A stretch of 54,531 nucleotides of DNA, taken from positions 1 through 54,531 of the forward strand of contig JAJDDP010000136.1 in the NCBI GenBank assembly GCA_029260235.1. Reading direction: 5' to 3'. This stretch comes from Phycisphaerae bacterium. Lineage in GTDB: Bacteria; Planctomycetota; Phycisphaerae; UBA1845. Below, one piece after another: positions 44,806 through 52,592 of this stretch. Position 1 is the stretch's first letter. Every line of letters starts with the position of its first letter. The position numbers and the translations under genes were made by a program. The notes below the pieces were generated by a model. The model was not told where the DNA came from. It saw only the letters and a program-made list of their open reading frames with translations, and did no database searches.

Positions 44806-45780
44806 TCAACCTGCGGATCTCTTGCCAACAAAGACGCCAACTCCCATGGCAGCCAACGAGAGTCCAAGGCTCCCCGCCCCGAAAATCCAAAGATTCTCGT
44901 AGACCATATTGAGCAGCGATGGCCAAACACCTTGCATGATGGAGGCTGCGCCAAGCCCAGCTACGCACATCACTGCCACGCCAACAGCCATCATTCCCGT
45001 CAATCCCGTCGAGATCGGGTCAGGCCCGTATTCGACTACCGTGCGGGTCCGAGCGGCGGCTACACTACTCGTCGCCGATTCAAACGGTTCAGTCGTGGTT
45101 GCTTCTTTGTCTTCAGGCTCTTCGGTAATCGCCTCTTCAAGGCCTGCCCGGGTCGCATCGCCCATTTCTACGGGCGGAGCTTCGTCCTCCGGGTAAATCT
45201 CATCCAGCAGATCTGCGCCCAAGGATGTGTCGTCGCTCTCGCGGGTCAGATCGAGCAGACCCGAGCCGCTGCCAATACCTTCGATTCCCAGTCCAATCGC
45301 ACCTTCGGTTACCACGGTTGCAGCCAGTGGATCGACATCGATCAAGTCGTCAGCATCCTCGTCGAAGACGCTCACGCCAATCGAACTGACAACGGTGTCG
45401 TCCTTCTTGGGAGCTTGCTCGCCAGCCTTGGTGTCGTCTAGGTCAGCCTCGTCAAGAGATAGGACGTCGCTGCCCAATCCCGGAGACGACGCCTCCAAGT
45501 CGATGCCGCTGCCCAGGCCCGGAGTCGAATCGGCTAGGCCTATTACGCTGCCACCCAATCCCGAATCCTCAGCCGGCTCAAGCACCAATTCACCACTGGC
45601 GCCTGGGCCTTCCGTACCCGAAGCCGCTGCTATGGCATCGATTTCATCGACCTTGTAATTGACCTTGCCCGCGTCTCGAAACTCGCGGAGCTGCGCATTG
45701 CGCACCAGCTCTTTGATCTGGTCCTCGGTCATGCTTAGTTTTTCGCAAGCTTCTTCAAGCGAATAGAAACTTTTGGCCAT
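44806..45780 (-). CDS. Membrane-anchored HTH (excisionase/MerR-like) protein
   Basis: 324 residues. N-terminal ~55 residues read as a DNA-binding winged helix (YSLEEACEKLSMTEDQIKEL, REFRDAGKVNYKVDEIDAI), like the excisionase/MerR HTH. A long acidic, Gly/Ser/Asp-rich low-complexity segment follows (~60-240), then two membrane helices (LTGMMAVGVAVMCVAGLGAA and IFGAGSLGLSLAAMGVGVFVG). So the DNA-binding end is cytoplasmic and tethered. No enzymatic motif. Unknown target; it could be a membrane-bound regulator or a protein whose HTH-like domain has another use. It is followed by the OmpA gene (198 bases). Confidence 0.75.
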   Translation of the reverse strand: MAKSFYSLEEACEKLSMTEDQIKELVRNAQLREFRDAGKVNYKVDEIDAIAAASGTEGPGASGELVLEPAEDSGLGGSVIGLADSTPGLGSGIDLEASSPGLGSDVLSLDEADLDDTKAGEQAPKKDDTVVSSIGVSVFDEDADDLIDVDPLAATVVTEGAIGLGIEGIGSGSGLLDLTRESDDTSLGADLLDEIYPEDEAPPVEMGDATRAGLEEAITEEPEDKEATTTEPFESATSSVAAARTRTVVEYGPDPISTGLTGMMAVGVAVMCVAGLGAASIMQGVWPSLLNMVYENLWIFGAGSLGLSLAAMGVGVFVGKRSAG

Positions 45781-45861
45781 TTCTGCGTCCTGTTGAATTT
45801 TCCTGGCAATGACGCCTCTGTGCTGCGGCGATCCGCACTGCCTGAATCACACTGTTGTCCA

Positions 45862-46377
45862 CTACGGAGAAGTTCCAGCCGATTGTAGCTTCCGTCGTCG
45901 CTGATCATCCACCATCCGCTCGACATCTTCGGGCAATGGATCAGCCAGATTAAAGTGCTCAAGGTAGCGGTCATACTTCCAAGAGCGAGAAGCTACAAAC
46001 CTCATGATCGGCTTAGTTGAATCTACTTCATAGCACCAGATCGTCGTGGTATCCAAATCAACCATGAACACCCCGAAGCCGCCTCCAGATAGCTGCCCGG
46101 TAAATGCGAACACCCCGCGGGCACCCGCCTGGTTAACCGGCTGGGCCAAGGCTATCCCACGACCCTCATCCAGCCGCAGGAGAAGGCAAGAGGCGATCAC
46201 CATCAGGGAAACCGCGATCAACCAACTGGCCGCCCCGTTCCTCGAAGGTTGAACCACAACCACTGGACGGAGGTCCGGGGTGAGGGGTTCGTCAACTCCT
46301 TCGACTTGGGTTTCGTTCACAGTAACTCGCTGCCGGCTACGCATTGGGCCGTGTCGTTTGGATGGTTCAAATTCCAC
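45862..46377 (-). CDS. Small membrane protein, ~172 aa
   Basis: A start at GTG 46377 or 46380 fits a leaderless message because TATAAT ends 2-5 bases upstream; ATG 46344 is an alternative. One membrane helix (WLIAVSLMVIASCLLLRL) at about residues 53-71, then ALAQPVNQAGARGVFAFTG and a beta-rich domain GFGVFMVDLDTTTIWCYE. I do not know the family, but the motif string G-A-R-G-V-F-A-F-T-G and I-W-C-Y-E appears repeatedly in planctomycete proteins as I recall. Located 81 bases upstream of the HTH protein on the same strand. Confidence 0.7.
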   Translation of the reverse strand: MEFEPSKRHGPMRSRQRVTVNETQVEGVDEPLTPDLRPVVVVQPSRNGAASWLIAVSLMVIASCLLLRLDEGRGIALAQPVNQAGARGVFAFTGQLSGGGFGVFMVDLDTTTIWCYEVDSTKPIMRFVASRSWKYDRYLEHFNLADPLPEDVERMVDDQRRRKLQSAGTSP

Positions 46378-46382
46378 CACGC

Positions 46383-46410
46383 ATTATAGCGGGACCAGGA
46401 ATTGCCTCAA
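46383..46410 (-). promoter_or_regulatory. Sigma-70-like promoter, TTGAGG-N16-TATAAT
   Basis: On the minus strand, -35 TTGAGG (46410-46405) and -10 TATAAT (46388-46383), spacing 16. It lies right before GTG codons at 46380 and 46377, giving a leaderless or almost leaderless mRNA for the small membrane protein, or a ~35-base leader if ATG 46344 is used. Confidence 0.55.
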
Positions 46411-46493
46411 GCCCAGCTTCAGCCAGAGACCTGACCAAACGCGATTCTCGGTTGCTTGCTCCCGTGTGAATTGATTATCCTAGGCAGCTTGCC

Positions 46494-47585
46494 ATGGATG
46501 AGGAAACCACCCAACCATCATCCCCGGACCGCAATCGACCTGACCAGGCCAATAGCCCTGACGAGATCGGTCCGGCAACTCTGACCCGCAAGCGCGCAGG
46601 GAGGGGTGCGACAGGTGTCATCGTCCTTGGCTACGGCTTGGCCGCCCTCGCCCTTTGCTGGCAATCAGCACCGAGCCGGGAAGAATTCCCGTTCCTAGTA
46701 GTGTCCTACTGCGTCTTCATGCTGCGAACCTTCGGCCTGCACATTGGGTTTTTGCTGGTCCTGGCTACTGCAGTCTTCCTCCTACGACGGCAGAAGCGGC
46801 ATACCCTCGCTTGTCTTCCCCTCGTTGCACTGGGCCTGTTCCCGGAGATGTGGAGCTATTTGCCAAAGGAATCAGCCCCGCTGACAGGACAGACGTTCCG
46901 CCTGCTGCACTCCAACCTGCTGTTCGCCAACCATAATTTCACAGCCGTGGCAGAGGAAATCGCCCAGGCCAATGCCGATGTGATCCTGCTCCACGAATAC
47001 GATCCCGATTGGCACAAAGCCATCGGAGCGCAGCTCCAGGAGAGGTACCCCCACGTTCAAACACACGCTACGGCGGGCTCGTTTGGTTGGGCAGTTTTCT
47101 CCCGTTTTCCGATGAATCAGCCAGTGGTCAACCTAGCCCCGCCCGGCCTGTCCAGCCGCGTCATCGTCCGGACTGAGCTTCAGATGTCTGACCGAACGCT
47201 CGCCCTGTATGCCGTTCACATCAACCCGCCCAAGGCCTTGCGGCGCCTGGCGACCCAAGATCAAGGCAACCGGCAGCTCATCGACCTGCTCCGGGATGAG
47301 TCGGGCGCAGTCTTGGTTGCTGGCGATTTCAACTACACCTGCCGCCATCAAATGTATCGCGATTTGGTCAACAAAGGACTGAGCGACGCACACGCCGCTC
47401 GGGGCAGGGGCCGAGGAGCAACCTGGCCCGCGGTCGGCCTACTCCGATTTGCCCCGGGAGTGCGAATCGACCACGTCTTCCTCGGCGGCGCCTTGGCCTG
47501 TATCGACATCAAGACCCTGCCCAGTCATGGCTCGGACCATCGAATGGTGGTGGCTGAGTTGGGGTTCATCCGAGCGTCGGATTAG
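46494..47585 (+). CDS. Membrane-anchored EEP family protein, 363 aa
   Basis: N-terminal Pro/Asp-rich segment, then three or four membrane helices (VIVLGYGLAALALCW, LVVSYCVFMLRTFGLHIGF, FLLVLATAVFLL, ACLPLVALGLF). From about residue 135 the EEP catalytic fold follows: LLHSNLLF, ILLHEYDPDW (Glu), HINPPK (His), VAGDFNYT (Asp-x-Asn), SHGSDHRMVVAE (Asp-His). The layout, helices then EEP, is that of YafD-like proteins. Likely a phosphodiesterase acting at the outer side of the inner membrane. Divergent from the small membrane protein at 46377, with a shared promoter region of about 115 bases. Confidence 0.88.
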   Translation: MDEETTQPSSPDRNRPDQANSPDEIGPATLTRKRAGRGATGVIVLGYGLAALALCWQSAPSREEFPFLVVSYCVFMLRTFGLHIGFLLVLATAVFLLRRQKRHTLACLPLVALGLFPEMWSYLPKESAPLTGQTFRLLHSNLLFANHNFTAVAEEIAQANADVILLHEYDPDWHKAIGAQLQERYPHVQTHATAGSFGWAVFSRFPMNQPVVNLAPPGLSSRVIVRTELQMSDRTLALYAVHINPPKALRRLATQDQGNRQLIDLLRDESGAVLVAGDFNYTCRHQMYRDLVNKGLSDAHAARGRGRGATWPAVGLLRFAPGVRIDHVFLGGALACIDIKTLPSHGSDHRMVVAELGFIRASD

Positions 47586-47686
47586 GTTCCTGCATTCGCT
47601 GGGGCGACTGACAAAGCAACGACCAACTCCCAAGACTTGTGAAGGGACAGATAGGATCAGCAGCTGAGCGATGCTAGAATCGGGGC

Positions 47687-48028
47687 ATGCCCGATGGCCG
47701 CAAAACGTCTCCGCAATGGCATGTCTATCTGCTTCGGTGCAGGGATGGTGCGCTATACACGGGGATCGCGACAGATGTAGATCGACGGCTCCGCGAGCAT
47801 CAAGACGGCAAGGGGGCCAAGTATCTTCGAGGCAAAGGCCCGCTGGAACTGGTATTCGAGAAGGCTGTGGGCGATAGAGGCCTCGCCCTGAGTGTCGAGT
47901 GCTCCATCAAGAAACTGTCCAAGGCACACAAGGAAGCCCTTATCGAGGGCGATGGTACGATCAAGCGCATCATCGCGCAATGGCTAACAGCATGCCGTGA
48001 GGAAGGCAGCGGCGGCGAAGACGGGTAA
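47687..48028 (+). CDS. GIY-YIG nuclease domain protein, 113 aa
   Basis: The family motifs are V13-Y14-L15, Y24-T-G26 ([16 protein letters not shown] with R34, H38), and E-like residues later ([11 protein letters not shown]). Single-domain GIY-YIG proteins (YhbQ/UPF0213) of this length are nucleases of unclear role, perhaps in DNA repair. No signal peptide. TAGAAT ends six bases before the ATG, with no Shine-Dalgarno site, so the transcript may be leaderless. Confidence 0.88.
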   Translation: MPDGRKTSPQWHVYLLRCRDGALYTGIATDVDRRLREHQDGKGAKYLRGKGPLELVFEKAVGDRGLALSVECSIKKLSKAHKEALIEGDGTIKRIIAQWLTACREEGSGGEDG

Positions 48029-48098
48029 GCCGCCCGCAGCATAGTCCACTATTTGTAGGGCAAGCCTGAAGACTCAACAGCAAGCTGTATCAGTGGCC

Positions 48099-49118
48099 TC
48101 AACCCGCTGCACTGGCGGAGGATGCCGCTGCAGCGGCGCTGGCGGCCGCGGCAGCTGCGGCGGCCTGCTGGGCGTTGATGATGGCCTGCATGTCGAGCAG
48201 AGCCTTGGCGTCGGTGACCACCTTTAGGTCTTTGCCCAATCGGGCAAGCTCCAAGAACGTCGTGCTGGAGGCTAGGTTGAAGGTCAACGAGCGGTCCGGT
48301 TTTGGCTTTAAACTCTCCATAATTCTGCGGTGGCGCAGAACGCTATCGACGACGTGCTTCGCTGAATGATCCAGAAACGACAAGATCGCCAATTCGTCGT
48401 AGTCACTCTGCCAGATGGAGACACCGTGCTCTTTGAATGTCGCGGTTAGCGCGGCATATCGCGAAGCAGCCATGGCGGCATGGACCCGCGCCAGATAGAG
48501 GATGTTAGCCGCCGTTTGCAGTCGGTCGCCCTTGGCAAAGCCGCTGGCGTTCAGTGTCTGGTAGATCTCCTCGATGTCTGCTCCAATTTGTTGGACCGAG
48601 GCCTTTTCGCCTACCAGGATGGCACACGCCGGGAAATCGTCCGGGCCGGTCAGCCACCAATGATGCCGCTTCATCTCCTCGTACATTTCTTTGAGTTCCT
48701 GCACGGAGCGATCTGAAACCGGGGCCTTGTCAGCCTTCATCCGCAGCACGAGGATGGCCATTGTTTCGTAGATGGTCGACCGCCTCAGCCCAGCCTCACG
48801 AAACATCTCCCGGACTCGCTTGACTTCGACCAGGAAGTCGCGGGCGTTGTCCTCATGCAGAACGAGCATGGCCCCCACGATGAAGCGCAGACTTGAGTTG
48901 AGTGCCCCGAACCAGCCGGACTCGTTCTTGATTTCGTCGGCCATCTTGCGGATGGCGCTGGCTACGTCGCGGGCGTGGCCGGGACAAGAGATCGCGGTCA
49001 CTGCTGAAAACCGCAACGACGACGCGTCTCCCATCCAACCGCGATCGGCATTGAGGGCATCATAGAGTTCCCGAAACCGTGAAACTGGATCCTCGGGCAG
49101 TTCGAAATTCTGTGCCAA
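48099..49118 (-). CDS. DUF4003-like protein with poly-Ala C-terminus
   Basis: 339 residues. Start is a TTG at 49118 with AAGGAGG seven bases upstream. Alpha-helical throughout (FRELYDALNADRGWMG, ETMAILVLRMKAD, SFLDHSAKHVVDSVLRHRRI), as in DUF4003, a family of unknown function. The last ~25 residues are a low-complexity Ala/Ser tail. No signal peptide. Divergent from the CII-like HTH gene, convergent with the GIY-YIG gene. Confidence 0.75.
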   Translation of the reverse strand: MAQNFELPEDPVSRFRELYDALNADRGWMGDASSLRFSAVTAISCPGHARDVASAIRKMADEIKNESGWFGALNSSLRFIVGAMLVLHEDNARDFLVEVKRVREMFREAGLRRSTIYETMAILVLRMKADKAPVSDRSVQELKEMYEEMKRHHWWLTGPDDFPACAILVGEKASVQQIGADIEEIYQTLNASGFAKGDRLQTAANILYLARVHAAMAASRYAALTATFKEHGVSIWQSDYDELAILSFLDHSAKHVVDSVLRHRRIMESLKPKPDRSLTFNLASSTTFLELARLGKDLKVVTDAKALLDMQAIINAQQAAAAAAAASAAAAASSASAAG

Positions 49119-49466
49119 GACGTGCCTCCTTCGACGCTAATTTGGACAGCTCATCGGCCCATCGTGCGTGCATGGGGAAGAACGCATGTCCCCGGATCGC
49201 GGGAGGACGGGCGATCTCCTTGAGTCTATTGTGAAGGATCGCCGCGCAAAGGTCCATTCTAATGTCCGCCTGAGTTTATACAGGCCTCTGCTCGGACATG
49301 CCCAACCAAAGCAACGGTGGCGTGGCAGATCATCCTAGTCGGGGATCTCCAGTTGCCATGCCCAAGGACCGCGATTACGCTGTCTAATCTGGTGGTCAAT
49401 AGTTTGCAGATAGCGGGCGGCGCCCGACCGTCACCAGTGGAGTTGCGGTGTCTAGAGGAAGTGCCT
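49119..49466. other. Divergent intergenic region, 348 bases
   Basis: Holds the upstream regions of the DUF4003-like gene and the CII-like gene. An imperfect hairpin GGCGAT ... ATCGCC at about 49213-49235 has no T-run. Two minus frames and a plus extension of the HTH frame cross it, but the plus part has no protein-like character before ATG 49467. No other feature. Confidence 0.4.
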
Positions 49467-49949
49467 ATGCGTTCCCACGAAGTCTTGCGCGAAGCAGCCG
49501 ACGAAATCGGCGTCAAGGCATTGGCGGCTAAGTTGCGCCTCTCGCCTGCTTTGGTGTACAAATGGTGCCAGGAGTCCAACCCCGATGATCGCGATGCCAG
49601 CGGTGCTCGGAATCCGCTCGACCGCCTGAGTGAGGTAGTCGAAGCCACCGGAAGCACCAAGGTAGTCAACTGGCTATGCAATCAAGCCGGCGGATTCTTC
49701 GTACCTAATCCTGAAGTGCAGATCGAGTGCGTAGATACCCAGCTGCTGCTCAAAACCCAACGCCTGGTTGAGGAGTTCAGTCGACTGCTATCCACCGTGA
49801 CCAAGTCCATCGAGGACGACGGCTTCATCGACCCCAGAGAGGCGGCCCGCATCCGGGAAGCATGGGAAAGCCTCAAGGGAATGGCTGAGTCTTTCGCCGC
49901 CGCTTGCGAAAGTGGGCACTTCAATCCCCCACCCGCTGACAAGAAATGA
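49467..49949 (+). CDS. CII-like helix-turn-helix protein, 160 aa
   Basis: The start at ATG 49467 is chosen because GAGGAA is seven bases upstream and the longer frame from 49317 has no protein-like features. MRSHEVLREAADEIGVKALAAKLRLSPALVYKWCQ reads as a helix-turn-helix with the pattern of phage CII-type regulators (Phage_CII family). The C-terminal half is a helical stretch (LKTQRLVEEFSRLLSTVTKSIEDDGFI) that may oligomerise. No phage genes are nearby, so it may be a host regulator. It is followed 15 bases later by threonine synthase. Confidence 0.7.
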   Translation: MRSHEVLREAADEIGVKALAAKLRLSPALVYKWCQESNPDDRDASGARNPLDRLSEVVEATGSTKVVNWLCNQAGGFFVPNPEVQIECVDTQLLLKTQRLVEEFSRLLSTVTKSIEDDGFIDPREAARIREAWESLKGMAESFAAACESGHFNPPPADKK

Positions 49950-49964
49950 TCTTTGGAGCCTCCC

Positions 49965-51194
49965 TTGTCTCACGTCGATCACCTCAAATGCATTTGCTGC
50001 AGCCAATCCTACCAACCCAACAAAGTGGGATTCACTTGTCCAGCCTGTGGGCCTGATGAGGGCATACTAGACGTCGTGTACGACATGGCCGCAGTGGGAC
50101 GGGTACTCGCCCTTTCAGACTTGGTTGATGCTTCACCAACGCATTGGCGATATGGTCCACTTCTCCCATTGGCTACCCGCCATGCTGGCATTGACTGGCC
50201 CATCGGATGGACGCCCTTGACCGATTCGCCCGCGCTGGCCCTGGCTTTGGGCATCAAGAGACTGCGGGTCAAAGATGAGGGCAGAAACCTCTCGGGTTCG
50301 TTCAAAGATCGTGCCTCATCCGTGGGGGTCGTTCGCGCCTTGGATTCAGGCGCCAAAGCCATCGCCTGCGCCTCAACGGGCAACGCTGCCACTTCACTGG
50401 CCGCCTGTTCTGCATTGGCAGGAATGCCAGCCTACATCTTTGTCTCAGAACGCGTGCCCGATGGAAAGTTGGCTCAACTGCTCATCCACGGAGCCTGCGT
50501 CTTCAAGGTCATGGGAACCTATGACGACGCCTATCGCCTCTGCATGGAAGCCTGCGACAAGTTCGGCTGGTACAACCGCTGCTGTGCCTACAACCCTTAC
50601 TTGGTCGAGGGCAAGAAGACCGGCGGCCTTGAATTGGCCGAGCAATGTTTTGCCAATCCACCCGATTGGGTAGCCGTCAGTGTCGGCGACGGCTGCACAG
50701 TGGCCGGCATTCAAAAAGGCCTGCGCGAAATGCGCGAATTGGAGATCATCGACTGGTCAACACGAATCCTGGGTGTACAAGCTGCGGGGGTTGATCCGAT
50801 CGCCCGAGCGATGCAGACCGGAAAGCTGGAGCAGACTTCCGGGGATACTTTCGCAGACAGCATCAACGTACCGGTCCCGCGGAATTGGCGAAAAGCCATC
50901 CAAGCTGTCAAGGAGAGCGAAGGCACATTCGTTACCGTCACCGACGATCAGATCGCCGAAGCCATGCGCCAATCCGCCCGATTGGCCGGTGTTTTCACTG
51001 AACCTGCCGGGGCAACCAGCGTTGCTGGGATCGCCCAGGCGGTAGCGGAAGGAATCATCGATCCCAAAGCATCGGTGGCAGCGTTCCTGACCGGCAACGG
51101 CCTAAAAGACATCAGCGCTGCCCGCAAGGCCGCTGGCGATCCCATCGAAATTCAACCGGACCTCGGCGAAGTGGAACGCCACGCGATGGCGTAG
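49965..51194 (+). CDS. thrC: Threonine synthase with N-terminal zinc ribbon
   Basis: 409 residues from TTG 49965, which has GGAG six bases upstream; a TTG at 49953 has no such site. C9, C12, C25, C28 form a zinc ribbon (LKCICC, FTCPACG). PLP lysine K114 in LSGSFKDRAS, phosphate loop ASTGNAATSL, and GDGCTVAGI in the second part. This is the short, archaeal-like ThrC form that turns O-phosphohomoserine to threonine. No other thr genes are here. It follows the HTH gene by 15 bases, so the two may be co-transcribed. Confidence 0.93.
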   Translation: MSHVDHLKCICCSQSYQPNKVGFTCPACGPDEGILDVVYDMAAVGRVLALSDLVDASPTHWRYGPLLPLATRHAGIDWPIGWTPLTDSPALALALGIKRLRVKDEGRNLSGSFKDRASSVGVVRALDSGAKAIACASTGNAATSLAACSALAGMPAYIFVSERVPDGKLAQLLIHGACVFKVMGTYDDAYRLCMEACDKFGWYNRCCAYNPYLVEGKKTGGLELAEQCFANPPDWVAVSVGDGCTVAGIQKGLREMRELEIIDWSTRILGVQAAGVDPIARAMQTGKLEQTSGDTFADSINVPVPRNWRKAIQAVKESEGTFVTVTDDQIAEAMRQSARLAGVFTEPAGATSVAGIAQAVAEGIIDPKASVAAFLTGNGLKDISAARKAAGDPIEIQPDLGEVERHAMA

Positions 51195-51247
51195 CGAAGC
51201 CGCCTCAGAACCTGATAATTCTCATAAGTGCAGGAGCCTTCAAACCT

Positions 51248-52555
51248 ATGGCTGGCATCGTCCTGGAAAACTGTTGCCTCGTTGATATTGATCCCGCTTC
51301 GGTTCGGTTTGAGAAGCTGCGGATTGCAGACGGATTGATTGCAGGTATCGGTGCGGAAGTCCAAGCCGAGCCGGGAGATGAAGTCGTGGATTGTTCCGGG
51401 GCAGTTATCCTGCCCGGACTTGTCAACGGGCACACGCATCTCTATTCCGCGCTGGCGGTGGGTATGCCCCCACCGAGCGAACCGCCGGAGAACTTCTTGC
51501 AAATTCTTGAGCGTGTTTGGTGGAAGCTGGACGTCGCTCTCGACATCAAGTCCATCGAAACCAGCGCAACCATCGGAGCCATAGAAGCGCTTCGCTGCGG
51601 AACGACCACTCTGATAGACCACCACGCTTCGCCAAACAGCATCGACGGATCGCTGGACGCCATCGAGCGATGCCTCGACTCGGTCGGACTGCGTGGCGTC
51701 CTCTGTTATGAAACAACCGACCGGCATGGCCTATCCGGTCGCGAAGCAGGCTTGGCTGAGAATGACCGCTATCTCGCCCGCCACACCGATCGGCACGACG
51801 GCCGTTTTGCAGGCCTTGTCGGCGCGCATGCCCTGTTTACCCTTGAGGATGAAACCCTCTCGGAGCTGAGTGACCTAGCCAAGCGGCATGATGTCGGCGT
51901 GCATATCCATGTGGCTGAGGATCCATGCGATGAAGAGGTTTGCACCACTGATCATCAGATTTTCCTGTCAGATCGGTTGCGCTCGCACGGGCTGTTGCGA
52001 CCAGAGACGATCATCGCCCACGGCACGCACTTAGCCAACGACGACGTCGCTACCATCGCCTCTGCCAGTTGCAGTATCGCCCACAACACGCGATCAAACA
52101 TGAACAACGGGGTGGGATATGCCCCGCTGCCGCAGTTAGCGTCTGTTCTAACCGTTCTGCTGGGAACCGATGGCATTGGCGGCGATATGTTCGCCGAAGC
52201 GAGAACAGCCTGGTTCAAAATGTGTGACGAGCAGACCGCGCTTAGCCCCGATTCAGTGCTGAAGATGTTGGCCAACTCCGCTCGCCGGGCATCCCAATCC
52301 TTGGGGGTAGAACTGGGCAAACTCAAGACAGGTTGTGTCGCCGACATTGTGTTGACAGATTACTTGCCTGCTGGTCCCATCCACGCTGGCAACGTGGCTG
52401 GGCACCTTCTGTTTGGCCTGGAGGCAAGGCATGTGAGGGACGTCATCATCGGCGGGCAGTGGCGACTGCGCGATCGCAAAGTGCTGGGCGTCGACGAAGG
52501 ACGAGTCCGGCGTGAGGCTAGTGAGGTCTCGGCATCTCTCTGGGAACGGATGTAG
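51248..52555 (+). CDS. SsnA-like amidohydrolase
   Basis: 435 residues. Metal-binding H62-x-H64 in VNGHTHLYS, further ligand in GVHIHVAEDPCDE, IIAHGTHL, and the catalytic Asp in LGTDGIGGDM. The C-terminal element CVADIVLTDYLPAGPIHAGN with AGHLLFGL resembles SsnA proteins, which are related to guanine/adenosine deaminase-type enzymes. Reaction is unknown for most SsnA; a deaminase of a purine-like ring is plausible. No signal peptide. Located 53 bases after thrC, 37 bases before the GGT gene, all plus. Confidence 0.85.
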   Translation: MAGIVLENCCLVDIDPASVRFEKLRIADGLIAGIGAEVQAEPGDEVVDCSGAVILPGLVNGHTHLYSALAVGMPPPSEPPENFLQILERVWWKLDVALDIKSIETSATIGAIEALRCGTTTLIDHHASPNSIDGSLDAIERCLDSVGLRGVLCYETTDRHGLSGREAGLAENDRYLARHTDRHDGRFAGLVGAHALFTLEDETLSELSDLAKRHDVGVHIHVAEDPCDEEVCTTDHQIFLSDRLRSHGLLRPETIIAHGTHLANDDVATIASASCSIAHNTRSNMNNGVGYAPLPQLASVLTVLLGTDGIGGDMFAEARTAWFKMCDEQTALSPDSVLKMLANSARRASQSLGVELGKLKTGCVADIVLTDYLPAGPIHAGNVAGHLLFGLEARHVRDVIIGGQWRLRDRKVLGVDEGRVRREASEVSASLWERM

Positions 52556-52592
52556 CCTACGCTGCTGACCACCCTCGCGGGGCAACACGAGC

